From the NCBI GenBank assembly GCA_963825405.1, contig CAWGTB010000005.1, forward strand, positions 781,211 through 845,210: a DNA stretch of 64,000 nucleotides, written 5' to 3'. Source of the DNA: JACPNO01 sp963825405. GTDB lineage: Bacteria; Acidobacteriota; Terriglobia; Bryobacterales; Bryobacteraceae. Below are positions 46,041 to 55,761 of the stretch, piece after piece. Made by a program: the position numbers and the translations under genes. The notes beneath the pieces were generated by a model. The model was not told the DNA's origin. It saw nothing but the letters and a program-made list of their open reading frames with translations, and searched no databases. The first letter of the stretch is position 1, and each line of letters begins with the position of its first letter.

Positions 46041-47330
46041 ATGGTGCTGCGAACCCTGTCGTTCGGCCTGTCCCTGTCTTTGGCGGCATTTGCCGCAACC
46101 GGCGTCACTTTCAACAAGGACGTCAGCCCGATTCTCCAGAAGCGCTGCCAGAGCTGCCACCGGCCTGGCGAAGTCGGTCCCATGGCGTTGCTCGACTATC
46201 AGCAGGCGCGCCCCTGGGCCAAGGCCATGCGTGAGGCAGTGCTGCTCAAGAAGATGCCGCCCTGGTTTGCCGATCCGCATTACGGCACGTTCTCCAACAA
46301 CCCCAGCCTCACCCAAGCGGAGATTGACACCTTCGTGAATTGGGCCGCGGCCGGCGCTCCGGAAGGGGATCCCAAGGATCTGGGGGAGCCAGTCGAATTC
46401 GTAGACGGCTGGAACATCGGCAAACCGGATTTAGTGATCGAGATGCCGAACGCCTTCCCGGTGCCGGCGACCGGCTATGTCGATTACCAGACCATCGTCA
46501 TCCCCACGCACTTCAAGCAGGACATGTGGATTCAGGCCGCCGAGCTGCGGCCCGGCAATCGCGCTGTGGTCCATCACGTGACGGCGTTTGCGCGCCAGCC
46601 CGGTTCGCTCGCCTACGCCGATGCTAAGCCTGGAATTCCATTCCGCCAGGACCGCGAGAAGCAGCAGACGCTGACGCGCGACATCGACCGCCCGGAATAT
46701 ATCGTCGGCTACACGCCCGGACGTCCCGCCAGCCTGTTCGTGCCCGGTGAAGCGCGCCTTGTCAAAGCCGGTTCCGACATCGTGCTATCGCTGCACTACA
46801 CGCCGAACGGCAAGGCCACGGAAGACAAAACCAAGATCGGCTTCATCTTCGCCAGGGAAGCACCGAAGCGCCGGGTAGTGAACGTGATGCTCGCCGATCC
46901 CAACATTCTGATTCCGCCCGGTGAGCCGAACTATCGCACCGATGCATCCCTCACGCTGCAGGAGCCGGCGACGCTGGTCCGCCTATGGCCGCACATGCAC
47001 ACGCGCGGAAAGTTTTATGAATACCGGGTGGTATTTCCCACCGGCGAATCGCAGGTCATTCTGCGCGTACCTAATTTCGATTTCGGCTGGCAGCTATCCT
47101 ACAACCTGGAAAAACCGCTCTATCTGCCCAAGGGCACGCGTCTCGAAGGGACGGCGTATTTCGACAACTCGCCTAATAATCCCAACAATCCGGATCCCAA
47201 ACAGGAAGTGCACTGGGGCGAGCAGAGTTGGGATGAAATGAGCGAAGGCTATATGGATATGGCCGTCGAACCCAATATCGGGCCAGGCGATTTACGGCGC
47301 GCCAAGGAAACGACTGCCGCCTTGAACTGA
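46041..47330 (+). CDS. Copper type II monooxygenase-like protein with haem c site
   Basis: 429 residues. A signal peptide is followed by a CxxCH haem site (KRCQSCHRPGEVGPM) at about residue 35. The rest resembles the two copper domains of peptidylglycine/ascorbate-dependent monooxygenases: VVHHVTAF (His pair), LSLHYTPNG, RLWPHMHTRGKFYEYRV (HxH) and WGEQSWDEMSEGYM (Met ligand). Such proteins are numerous in Acidobacteriota, with unknown substrates. Periplasmic. The 10 bp to the next hydrolase gene suggests co-transcription. The frame is clean. Confidence 0.8.
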   Translation: MVLRTLSFGLSLSLAAFAATGVTFNKDVSPILQKRCQSCHRPGEVGPMALLDYQQARPWAKAMREAVLLKKMPPWFADPHYGTFSNNPSLTQAEIDTFVNWAAAGAPEGDPKDLGEPVEFVDGWNIGKPDLVIEMPNAFPVPATGYVDYQTIVIPTHFKQDMWIQAAELRPGNRAVVHHVTAFARQPGSLAYADAKPGIPFRQDREKQQTLTRDIDRPEYIVGYTPGRPASLFVPGEARLVKAGSDIVLSLHYTPNGKATEDKTKIGFIFAREAPKRRVVNVMLADPNILIPPGEPNYRTDASLTLQEPATLVRLWPHMHTRGKFYEYRVVFPTGESQVILRVPNFDFGWQLSYNLEKPLYLPKGTRLEGTAYFDNSPNNPNNPDPKQEVHWGEQSWDEMSEGYMDMAVEPNIGPGDLRRAKETTAALN

Positions 47331-47340
47331 GAATTCCACC

Positions 47341-48162
47341 ATGCTTTTCATCTTCCTCGCGGTTCTGCTCTTTGCCGGCCAGTCCTGCGCTGAAGACCGA
47401 CTTCCTCCACAGGGCCGCTTCGCCGACGTCAATGGCATCCGCATGTATTACGAAACCTACGGGCAGGGAACCCCGCTCATCGCTCTGCACGGTTTCGGCG
47501 GATCGAGCGCCATGTGGTCGCGATTCGTCGCGGATTTTTCCAGGGAATACCGGCTCATCGTGCCCGATCTGCGCGGCCACGGCCGCTCTACTAATCCCAC
47601 GGGTCGGTTCACGCATCGCCAATCCGCGCTGGATGTGTACGCGCTGCTCGATCAACTCGGCATCAGCCAATTCAAGGCCATGGGCGTCAGCACTGGCGGC
47701 ATGACGCTGCTGCACATGGCGACCCAGCAGCCCGCGCGTGTCGAGGCGCTGGTGTGGATTGGCGCGACCACGTATTTCCCGGAGCAAGCTCGCGAAGTCA
47801 TGCGCCGCAGCACGGTCGAGAGCCTTACGCCGGCCGATTGGGAGCGCATGCGCAGCATTCACAAAAACGGCGACGACCAGATTCGCGCTCTTCGCACCGA
47901 GTTCTACAACTTCAAGGACAGCTACGAGGATATGAATTTCACCCCGCCGCTGCTGGGAACCATTACCGCGCGGACACTGATCGTCCACGGCGACCGCGAT
48001 GAGTTTTTCCCGGTAGCGATTCCCACCGACGCCTACCGGGCTATTCCGCACGCCTATTTATGGATCGTCCCCAACGGCGGGCACGTGCCCATCAACGAGC
48101 ACGCCGCCGAGTTCACGAAAACAACGCTAGAGTTTCTGCGCGGAGACTGGGAGAAAAAATAG
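47341..48162 (+). CDS. Secreted alpha/beta-fold hydrolase
   Basis: 273 residues with signal peptide MLFIFLAVLLFAGQSCAE. The triad is complete: Ser in AMGVSTGGMTLLHMA (about residue 121), Asp in IVHGDRDEFFPVA and His in NGGHVPINEH. The oxyanion strand is IALHGFGGSSAMW. This is the general lipase/esterase/haloperoxidase-like family; no specific substrate can be named. It is 10 bp after the copper-monooxygenase-like gene and convergent with the aminotransferase. Confidence 0.82.
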   Translation: MLFIFLAVLLFAGQSCAEDRLPPQGRFADVNGIRMYYETYGQGTPLIALHGFGGSSAMWSRFVADFSREYRLIVPDLRGHGRSTNPTGRFTHRQSALDVYALLDQLGISQFKAMGVSTGGMTLLHMATQQPARVEALVWIGATTYFPEQAREVMRRSTVESLTPADWERMRSIHKNGDDQIRALRTEFYNFKDSYEDMNFTPPLLGTITARTLIVHGDRDEFFPVAIPTDAYRAIPHAYLWIVPNGGHVPINEHAAEFTKTTLEFLRGDWEKK

Positions 48163-48174
48163 CGCCACCCGCTG

Positions 48175-49431
48175 TCAGGCTTTGTGCATCGCCTGATCCA
48201 CGGTTTCGAAGAACATATCGATATCCGATGGCCGGGTATGGATGTGCGTCGAGAGCCGCAGGCGTTGGCCGTTCAACACCCAAATGCGTTTCGCCTTGAG
48301 TGCGTCCCAGACCGGCCCAAGTTCGGCGGATTTGAACTTCACCGTCACGAGCGACCCGTACAAACGATCACCCTCGGTGCTCATCAGCTCCAGATATGGC
48401 CGGGTGCGCGCGCGGTCATACATCATGCGGCTGAGCTGATGCATGCGCCCGTAGACACGCTCCGGACCCAGGTCTTTCAGAAAGCGCAGCCCGGCGATGA
48501 GGCCCTCGAAAATAGCGCGATTGTTAGTCCCAACCATTTGGAAGCGGGCGGCTTTGAGCTGCTGCTTCTGATCCCAGCCGGAAGTGGCGACGTTCACCCA
48601 TAGCTTGTCCAGCATCTCTTCGCGTCCGTAAAGCAATCCGCTGCCCGCCGGAGCGAACATCCACTTGTGCGGGCTGCCCGCGAAGAAGTCGCAGGACAAA
48701 TCGTGGAAATTCACCGGCACCTGCCCGTTCATGTGGGCGCCGTCAACGACGGAGATAATCCCTTTGGCGCGCGCGGCGTCGCAAATCTGCTTCACCGGCA
48801 TGATGAGCCCGGTGGTAGTGGTGATGCCGCTGAAACTCACCACGCGCGTTCGCGGTCCGAAGGCAGAAGTGATGACGTCGGCGATTTGCTCCGAGTTCTT
48901 GGGCGGAATGGGCAGCTCGACTTTGCGCACCTGCAGGCCATGCCGGGCTTGCCGCTGCAGCCAGCAGGAAATGCCGCCGGGATGCTCGTGATCGGTGGTG
49001 ATCACTTCGTCGCCCGATTGCAGATCCAGTCCGTTGGCGATGGTGCTCATGGCCTCCGTGCAGTTGTGCATCAGCGCCAGCTCACCCATCTTGCATCCAA
49101 AGAAATCCGCCAGCTCCTGGCGGTACGGCTCGAGCGTTTCGTATCCCCAGCGCGGATATTCCTCCACATTCAGCGCGGCGGAGCGGTTCATGTAATCGAA
49201 CACGGCGTCGAGCACGGGCTTGGCGCAAATGCCCAAGCTGCCGTTGTTGAGAAACGCCCGCCACTCCGGCAGCAGAAACTGTTCTTTGCGGATGCGCGCC
49301 CAGTAGCTTTCCGGATCGCTCGAAAAAAGCTTGCCGTCCGGCAGAGAGGACGCGGCGCGCGCCGTCTGCATCGGGAGACCAAATAGTGAAGCGGCATAAG
49401 CCGCGCTTTTGAGAGCTTGCCTGCGATCCAT
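48175..49431 (-). CDS. Class V aminotransferase with Tat-like signal (isopenicillin-N-epimerase-like)
   Basis: 418 residues from ATG 49431. The leader MDRRQALKSAAYAASLFGL is twin-arginine type. The PLP fold is clear: HNCTEAMSTIANGL (phosphate site), ITTDHEHPGG, VVDGAHMNGQVPV (Asp-x-x-His) and DFFAGSPHKWMFAP (Schiff-base Lys). Homologues are often named isopenicillin N epimerase or cysteine desulfurase-like; the reaction is unknown. It is the second PLP enzyme in the window with an export signal. It is divergent from the glycosidase-like gene with 36 bp between starts. Confidence 0.82.
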   Translation of the reverse strand: MDRRQALKSAAYAASLFGLPMQTARAASSLPDGKLFSSDPESYWARIRKEQFLLPEWRAFLNNGSLGICAKPVLDAVFDYMNRSAALNVEEYPRWGYETLEPYRQELADFFGCKMGELALMHNCTEAMSTIANGLDLQSGDEVITTDHEHPGGISCWLQRQARHGLQVRKVELPIPPKNSEQIADVITSAFGPRTRVVSFSGITTTTGLIMPVKQICDAARAKGIISVVDGAHMNGQVPVNFHDLSCDFFAGSPHKWMFAPAGSGLLYGREEMLDKLWVNVATSGWDQKQQLKAARFQMVGTNNRAIFEGLIAGLRFLKDLGPERVYGRMHQLSRMMYDRARTRPYLELMSTEGDRLYGSLVTVKFKSAELGPVWDALKAKRIWVLNGQRLRLSTHIHTRPSDIDMFFETVDQAMHKA

Positions 49432-49467
49432 AGCGCTACCTCGCTTGTAGTAGCTATTATTCAACAG

Positions 49468-51504
49468 ATGAAATCCGTCTGCCTGATCTTGCTGATGCTC
49501 CTGACCGCCGGCGCGCTGCCGGCGCAGAAGGCACTCATTCTGGATTACGAAATGTACCCGCCGGATTTTTCCAATGAAGTGATCCGGCGCGTGGCGGCGA
49601 CGGGCATGCGCGTGGATTTCCGCCAGTACTATCCGGTGCTCACCCAGGCCGACCTTGCCAACTACCGGATGATCGTTCTGCTTTCCTCGGCCGGCGCGAT
49701 TGGCTCCAACTTGCAGCTTCCCGAAAGCGAGATTCCGGCTCTCGCCGGATTACGTGACGCGCGGCGGCCTGCTGGTTCTGGGCGTGCCCGCCGATCCGGA
49801 GGCCTTCGACCAGCTCGGCCCGTACAACAAATTGCTGGCCGCGCTGGGCTCCGGCATTCAGATCAAGCCCGCCATCGCCGACGACGATTCCAATCGCTAC
49901 CTCTCGACGCATGTTCGCGCAAGCCTATTTCCGCACGGTTCCCGCCGGCGCGAAGGTGGTGCTCGACCGCTCGACCATCCTCAGCGTTGCATCGCCCGGC
50001 GTCAGCGCTGGCGCAGACGTCGCCCACTGCGTACGCAATCACCGGTCTCGGCCGGGCGCGCATCGACTCCATCAAGAACGACGGCGGAATGCCGCTGGTG
50101 GCGCTGGCGAAATCCGGCAAAGGGCAGGTGCTTGTGATCCCGCGGTTCACGCTCAATATCGGCGGCTTCAACGGCCGCATCGGCGTCGGCCCGGCGGCGA
50201 ATCTGGATTGGGTGGCTTCAAGCGATCGCTTCGTGCAGAACATTCTGACGGAAATGACGAAGCACGCGAGCGGCGCAACCGCAGCCTCTGAATCCTCTCT
50301 GCCCGCCGCGCCGCCAGCCAACGTCGGCGTCGTCAGTATCGCGCCCCGCCAATCCATCGAACGCGATCCCAAAGACCGCCGAGCCTACCAGGCGCGCTAC
50401 CGCTCAACCATCCGCCGCGATCTCTACGGTCCGTACCTGGATCACGGCATGCGCGCAGCCTGGGGCGACATGATTCACGATGACGCCTGGCTCAAGACGG
50501 CCGCCGACGGATTTAAGGGCGCCGGTCTGAACTATATCTGGGCAGTAGGTTCGCCGGAACAGTTCGTCTTGGACAAATACACCGCCGAGCAGCGCGACAA
50601 ATTACGCCACGCGTGGGAGACTTTCGCGGGTCTGCTGGATGGTTCCGCCGTTGGCTGGACTGTCGGTTTCAATTATCCGGGTCCGATCGATCGCACCAAA
50701 TACGCCAAATCCCGCGGCACGGATGGCAAGGAAATCAATCTGCTCGCGCCGCTCGACCTGCGCTACTGGTACGACATCGCGATCCCGGCGATCGAAGAAG
50801 TCGCGAAGTTCAGCGTGCATCATCCGGCCGTCAAAGGCATCACGGTGGATTATGAAATGTACGGCTTCGAGCCGATTATTTTCTATCCTGAGGCTATCGG
50901 TTTCGAAGACGTGTCGTATCACGCGTTCCTGCGCGCCGCCGAAGGCCACATCGATGCGAAATTGCTGGCGGAGGCGGCGTCGCTGGATTACGCCGCGCGC
51001 TATCCCTGGCTGCGCGATCATGGTTTGCTTTCGACGTTCTACCTTCTGCTCGAAGGCGAGAGCGAAAAGCTAGGCCGCCTGATTCGCGAGCGCGTGCATG
51101 CCATCAATCCAAATTTTATTCTCGGCGCTTACCACGCCGGTCTCCCGTACTCGTGGTTCTATCGCGGCCTGATTCGCGGCATGAGCACGCCGGAAATGCC
51201 CATGCTGTGGATGAGTTTCCAGGGCCTTTCAGGCGCCGACGTCGATCGCTTCTGGTCGCATGGCCAGCACTTATTGAACGCATCGGCGATCATGCTTGGC
51301 ACGGTTCCCATTGCGCAATGGAAGGACGCCATGATGGCCGGGCGCCGCTATCACGATGGCTATTGGCTCAATCGCTACAACTGGCTGGTCGACGACGCGC
51401 AGGGGAAAAAATCCATCGAGATACCAGAAGGCACTCACCAACAGGCCTGGCAGGCGTTGCAGGAAGGCAACCGGCTCATCGACGAATATGACCGGAAAAA
51501 GTAA
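49468..51504 (+). CDS. Secreted glycosidase-like protein, three +1 shifts
   Basis: About 677 residues. Signal peptide MKSVCLILLMLLTAGALPAQ. Residues 25-120 resemble a class-I glutamine-amidotransferase-like (beta-galactosidase trimer/ThuA) fold (YRMIVLLSSAGAIGSNLQLP). The C-terminal half looks like a TIM barrel (VKGITVDYEMYGFEPIIFY, LGAYHAGLPYSWFYRG). Shifts at about 49744, 49910 and 50019 are each fixed by removing one base, and the three together return to the original frame, which is why the open frame looks continuous to 51504 despite a garbled stretch of about 90 residues. I do not recognise the family. Confidence 0.6.
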   Translation: MKSVCLILLMLLTAGALPAQKALILDYEMYPPDFSNEVIRRVAATGMRVDFRQYYPVLTQADLANYRMIVLLSSAGAIGSNLQLPESEIPALAGLRDARRPAGSGRARRSGGLRPARPVQQIAGRAGLRHSDQARHRRRRFQSLPLDACSRKPISARFPPARRWCSTARPSSALHRPASALAQTSPTAYAITGLGRARIDSIKNDGGMPLVALAKSGKGQVLVIPRFTLNIGGFNGRIGVGPAANLDWVASSDRFVQNILTEMTKHASGATAASESSLPAAPPANVGVVSIAPRQSIERDPKDRRAYQARYRSTIRRDLYGPYLDHGMRAAWGDMIHDDAWLKTAADGFKGAGLNYIWAVGSPEQFVLDKYTAEQRDKLRHAWETFAGLLDGSAVGWTVGFNYPGPIDRTKYAKSRGTDGKEINLLAPLDLRYWYDIAIPAIEEVAKFSVHHPAVKGITVDYEMYGFEPIIFYPEAIGFEDVSYHAFLRAAEGHIDAKLLAEAASLDYAARYPWLRDHGLLSTFYLLLEGESEKLGRLIRERVHAINPNFILGAYHAGLPYSWFYRGLIRGMSTPEMPMLWMSFQGLSGADVDRFWSHGQHLLNASAIMLGTVPIAQWKDAMMAGRRYHDGYWLNRYNWLVDDAQGKKSIEIPEGTHQQAWQALQEGNRLIDEYDRKK

Positions 51505-52645
51505 GCTCGCATTTCTCCTGCTGATAGCCGCGGCGGCGCACGCCCAGCCGCGCGAATTCCTGACGCTCTCTAACGGCCAGCGTTTCTTCCCGGTCGGCTT
51601 GTACGGCTTCCCGCAGAACCGGTCCGACGACGCCATCTACAAGGAAGCGCATGACGCCGGATTCAATTTCCTGGTGGGCCACGAAGCGCGCGAGGGATTT
51701 CTGCGGTCCTTCGATATTCCGGGCGGTCCGCCAGATCCGGACGCAGCCACGCGCCGTGGCTCATTGCTCGATTTGACCTACAACACGGCGGCCAAGCGCC
51801 AGACACTTGTTGATTTGGCGAAACAGAACGAAAACACGCAAGGCGTCATCGTCTGGCAAGGGCCGGATGAACCCAACTATTTTCCGTTTGGGATCAAGCC
51901 GGGCCCGTCCAGCGCGGGCTTGCAAGCCGGTGCCGACGCGCTGCGCTCTGCTTCCAAGCATCCGCTTTGGATCAATTTCAGCCCCACCGGCGACGATCGC
52001 GCGCCGCGTGATTTCTCCAGCCTGGCGCATTATCTCGCCGTGCCGGATGTCGTGTCGGTGGACATTTATCCAGTGGGAGCGGGCGCCGATTTGCAGGAAA
52101 GCCCGTTCGCAGACCGCGGCCTGGCCTCAGTCGGCGACTTCACGCGCAACCTGGTCCGCATGGCCTCCGTAAATGGCCGCCAGCAAAAGCCGGTGTGGAT
52201 GGTGCTGCAAGGGTTCGGCTGGCACGCGCTGGGCGCGGCTTCGAATCCACCCGAGAACTTGAACGGCCGGCCGCCCACTTACGAAGAGATTCGCTTCATG
52301 ACTTTCGACGCCATCATCAATGGCGCAACTGGCGTGATCTACTGGGGCGCGCCCTTTATCGCGAAAGACGACACGGCCACTTGGGAATCGCTGAAGCGAG
52401 TCGCCGCCGAGCTGCACTCGCTCCAGCCGGCGCTCACCGGCGACATCCTGGCGGTCGACCATGCTGTGTATTGCGCCAATCGCAACATCGAAATCGCCGT
52501 GCGCCAAGCCGGGCGCGATGTTTATCTGCTAATGGCCAACGCTTCGCCACTCGATATCGCGGATACCGAGATCGTGTTTCGCGGCAAAAAACTGCACGCA
52601 AAATTCAGTTCGTTCGGTGTTGAAACGCGCAAGCTGGCGGAGTAG
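51488..52645 (+). CDS. Secreted TIM-barrel glycoside-hydrolase-like protein
   Basis: 385 residues from ATG 51488, overlapping the previous gene by 17 bp. Signal peptide (LAFLLLIAAAAHAQ). GVIVWQGPDEPNYFPFG has the Asp-Glu-Pro pattern found at the acid/base end of clan-A barrels, and VVSVDIYPVGAG and NGATGVIYWGAPF follow in the order of later strands. A small C-terminal beta domain ends the protein. Family and substrate unknown; pairing with the preceding glycosidase-like gene suggests a shared carbohydrate target. The frame is clean. Confidence 0.65.
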   Translation: MTGKSKLAFLLLIAAAAHAQPREFLTLSNGQRFFPVGLYGFPQNRSDDAIYKEAHDAGFNFLVGHEAREGFLRSFDIPGGPPDPDAATRRGSLLDLTYNTAAKRQTLVDLAKQNENTQGVIVWQGPDEPNYFPFGIKPGPSSAGLQAGADALRSASKHPLWINFSPTGDDRAPRDFSSLAHYLAVPDVVSVDIYPVGAGADLQESPFADRGLASVGDFTRNLVRMASVNGRQQKPVWMVLQGFGWHALGAASNPPENLNGRPPTYEEIRFMTFDAIINGATGVIYWGAPFIAKDDTATWESLKRVAAELHSLQPALTGDILAVDHAVYCANRNIEIAVRQAGRDVYLLMANASPLDIADTEIVFRGKKLHAKFSSFGVETRKLAE

Positions 52646-52649
52646 CGCG

Positions 52650-54038
52650 TTACTCGACGAGCCGGTCCGGCATATCCGCCAGCACGTAACTCAGCACCGC
52701 CAGCGCGGCAATGTTCTGCTGAAACTCTTCCAGCTTGATTTTGTCTACGGTGTCGGAAACCGTGTGGTGCCAGTCGAAATAATGCGTGCCGACAGTGTTC
52801 ATGCCGAAGCCGGGCACGCCGGCCTCCATCATGGGCCCAATGTCAGAGCCGCCGCCGCCCACTGTCATGGAATCCGCGCCAATGGATTTCAGCAATTGGC
52901 CGATCTCCCGCGCTTTGGCCAGCGCGCGGTCCGATAGCGCTCCTCGCGCCAGACCTACGCCAAATCCCAGAGGCTTTTCAGCGCCGCCATCCATTTCAAT
53001 TGCCGCCACGTGATTGCTGGCGCGCGCACCCACCCACTCGCGATAGGCCTCGCCGCCCTTCGATCCATTCTCTTCGTTAGTCCAGAACACCACGCGCAAC
53101 GTGCGCCGCGGGCGCAGCCCCAGTTTCTTGATCAGGGCGACGGCTTGCAGGGAAGCGATGCACCCGGAGCCATCGTCTTGCGCTCCTTGCCCCACATCCC
53201 AGGAATCGAGATGGCCGCCCATGACGACAACCTCCTCCGGCTTTTCCCGGCCGCGAATTTCGCCGATCACGTTGGCGGAATCGGCGTCCGGCTCCATGTG
53301 CGCTTCCATGAACAGGTGCACGGTGACCTTGTCGCCGGCGTCGCTCAGGCGTTGAATCATCATGGCGTCTTCCGCGGTGACGGCGGCGGCTGGAACCTTG
53401 GGAGCATCCGGCAGATAAAACAGGACGCCCGTGTGCGGCGTCTGCTGGGTGAGCGACCCCACTGAACGCAGCAGAATAGCTACCGCCCCCAGCGTAGCCG
53501 CTCGTGATGCGCCCACGATGCGATATTGCACGGTCTTGCCGTAGCCTTCGTACGGCACATTGAAGAGCACGATTTTGCCGGCGACTTTTTCGCGGCCGGC
53601 TTTTTGTAGTTCCTCGAAGCTGCCTACCGGAACCACTTCGGCGGTGATGCCGTCTGTGGGCGTGGCCACGCTGCCGCCCAGAGCCAACATGTTGAGGCGG
53701 CGCTTCACCGGCGCGGTGATCTCCGCGTTTTCGCGCCCACGCACCCAGTGCGGCACTTTCACGACAGGCGTGACGACGTTCTCCAGACCGTCCCGTTTCA
53801 TCTGTACTGCGGCCCAGATGACCGCCTGCTCCAGCGCCGGCGATCCGCTAATCCGGTTGCCGATGCGATCGCACAAATACGCCAGTTTGTTGTAGCCATC
53901 GTGATCGGCGAGCGCGGCGGCGATCAGTTTGTCGGCGGTTTCCTTGTATTGCCGGGAAATCGAACCGCCTTCTTGCGCAAACAGCAACACCACAGGCAGC
54001 AGGGCGAGGAGGGGCCAAGCAGTTTTAGAGCGAGACAT
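52650..54038 (-). CDS. Secreted M28-family zinc aminopeptidase with PA domain
   Basis: 462 residues from ATG 54038 (MSRSKTAWPLLALLPVVLLF signal). A PA domain lies at about 130-260 (KIVLFNVPYEGYGK). The M28 dizinc ligands are all visible: His-Asp in VVMGGHLDSWDVGQG, bridging Asp in AQDDGSGCIASL, Glu pair in WTNEENGSKGGEAY, Asp in IEMDGG and His in DWHHTVSDT. It probably trims peptides in the periplasm or outside. The frame is clean. It is divergent from the FG-GAP gene (46 bp). Confidence 0.9.
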   Translation of the reverse strand: MSRSKTAWPLLALLPVVLLFAQEGGSISRQYKETADKLIAAALADHDGYNKLAYLCDRIGNRISGSPALEQAVIWAAVQMKRDGLENVVTPVVKVPHWVRGRENAEITAPVKRRLNMLALGGSVATPTDGITAEVVPVGSFEELQKAGREKVAGKIVLFNVPYEGYGKTVQYRIVGASRAATLGAVAILLRSVGSLTQQTPHTGVLFYLPDAPKVPAAAVTAEDAMMIQRLSDAGDKVTVHLFMEAHMEPDADSANVIGEIRGREKPEEVVVMGGHLDSWDVGQGAQDDGSGCIASLQAVALIKKLGLRPRRTLRVVFWTNEENGSKGGEAYREWVGARASNHVAAIEMDGGAEKPLGFGVGLARGALSDRALAKAREIGQLLKSIGADSMTVGGGGSDIGPMMEAGVPGFGMNTVGTHYFDWHHTVSDTVDKIKLEEFQQNIAALAVLSYVLADMPDRLVE

Positions 54039-54084
54039 GCGCTTATTGTACGATGGGAAAATCAATGACCCCGCAAAGCCGCGC

Positions 54085-55757
54085 ATGACTTGGCGCCGAA
54101 TCGTGGGCTGTCTGCTGGCGGCTGCGGCCTGCACCGCCTGGCTGCGCTTCCCCGGCCTCTCCCAAAGTCCGCCCGCGCCGATACGTTTTGCTTACCAGCC
54201 TATTCCTTTTGTTCTCGAAAATTCCGTCACGTCTGCGAAGCATCTGCCGGAAACCATGCCAGGCGGTGTCGCGGTCTTCGATTTCGACAACGACGGATAC
54301 CCGGACATCTTCTTCACCAACGGCGCCGACATGCCGGGACTGCAAAAATCCTCGACAAAGTTTTCCAATCGCCTGTTTCGCAACAACGGCCACGGCGGCT
54401 TCGAGGATGTAACGGCCAAAGCGGGTCTGGCGGGAACCGGCTACGACATCGGCGTCGCGGTCGGGGACTTTAATAATGATGGCTACAAAGATCTGTTCGT
54501 CGCCGGCGTGCACCGCAACACGCTCTACCGCAACAATGGCGACGGCACGTTCACCGACATCACCGCCAAAGCCGGTTTAGCCAAGCCCGACGAGCGCTAC
54601 GGCCGCCTCTGGGGCGTGGCTGCCGCCTGGCTGGATTTCGATGGCGATGGCCTGCTCGATCTGTTCGTCGTCAACTACTGCATTTGGGATCCCCGCAAAG
54701 AGCTTCATTGCGAAACCGGCGGCAAGCCCGACTATTGCCATCCGAAAAATTACGAAGGTCTGCCCAATTCGCTCTTTCACAACAACGGCGACGGCACCTT
54801 CACGGATGTTTCCGCCAGCTCCGGCATTCGGAAATTCGTAGGCCGCGGCATGAGCGCCGCCATCGCCGATTACGACGGCGACGGACGCCCGGACATCTTC
54901 GTCACCAACGACAAGCTCTTCAATTTTCTGTTCCACAACGACGGCGGCGGCAAGTTCAGTGAAGTGGCATTCGATGCCGGCGTGGCCGCGACCGAAGACG
55001 GCTCCCCCGTTTCCGGCATGGGTGTCGATTTCCGCGACATCAACAACGACGGCCTTCCCGACTTGTTTTTCACCGCCCTGCCGGACGAGACGTTCCCGCT
55101 TTATCTGAATGCCGGGAAGGGAAGGTTCGATGAAGCCACGCACGCCAGCCGCTTGAGCCTGATCACCCGCACCATGGCCGGCTGGGGCGCCGGGATTTAC
55201 GATTTCGATAACGATGGCTGGAAAGATATTTTCGTTGCGCGCAGCGAGGTGCTTTCCCCAGATGGCTCCCGCGCCGCTCGCGCCCGCCAGCCCAACAGCG
55301 TCTTTCGCAATCTGGGCAACGGCAAAATGGAAGATGCCACCGAATCGGCGGGATTGCTGGCGCGGCCACCGCTCATGCATCGCGGCGTGGCTTTTGGCGA
55401 CTTCAATCGCGACGGACGCATCGATGCCGTGGTCACGGCGCTGGGCGCGGAAGCCGAAGTGTGGATCAACGCCAGCCCGGCGGCAATCATTGGCTGGATT
55501 TGGAACTTGTCGGCACGCGCAGTAATAAAGACGCAATCGGCGCGCGCGTCACTTTCGTCACCAAAAAAGGCAGCCAGTTCAATCACGTCACGACCGCGGT
55601 AGGCTACGCCAGTTCGAGCGCCGGACCCGTGCATTTCGGATTGGGCGCCGAAACGCAAGCCGAGCGCATCGAAATTACCTGGCCTTCTGGAATGGTGCAG
55701 CAACTCACCGGCGTGCAGGCCGATCAAATCCTGCGCGTGGTGGAAAAGACGCCGTAA
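54085..55757 (+). CDS. FG-GAP repeat / ASPIC-UnbV (CRTAC1-like) protein, one -1 frameshift
   Basis: About 557 residues. A signal anchor is followed by seven or more FG-GAP/VCBS blades with Ca2+-binding loops (DFDNDGYPDIFF, DFNNDGYKDLFV, DFDGDGLLDLFV, DYDGDGRPDIFV). The C-terminal ASPIC/UnbV domain (SNKDAIGARVTFVTKKG, RIEITWPSGMVQQL) is out of phase. Here the repair is an added base: WINAS, P, GGNHWLDLEL needs one G restored at about 55478 in CCGG. This is one of only two deletion-type breaks in the window. The role is unknown; an extracellular binding propeller. Confidence 0.85.
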
Positions 55758-55761
55758 GCGG

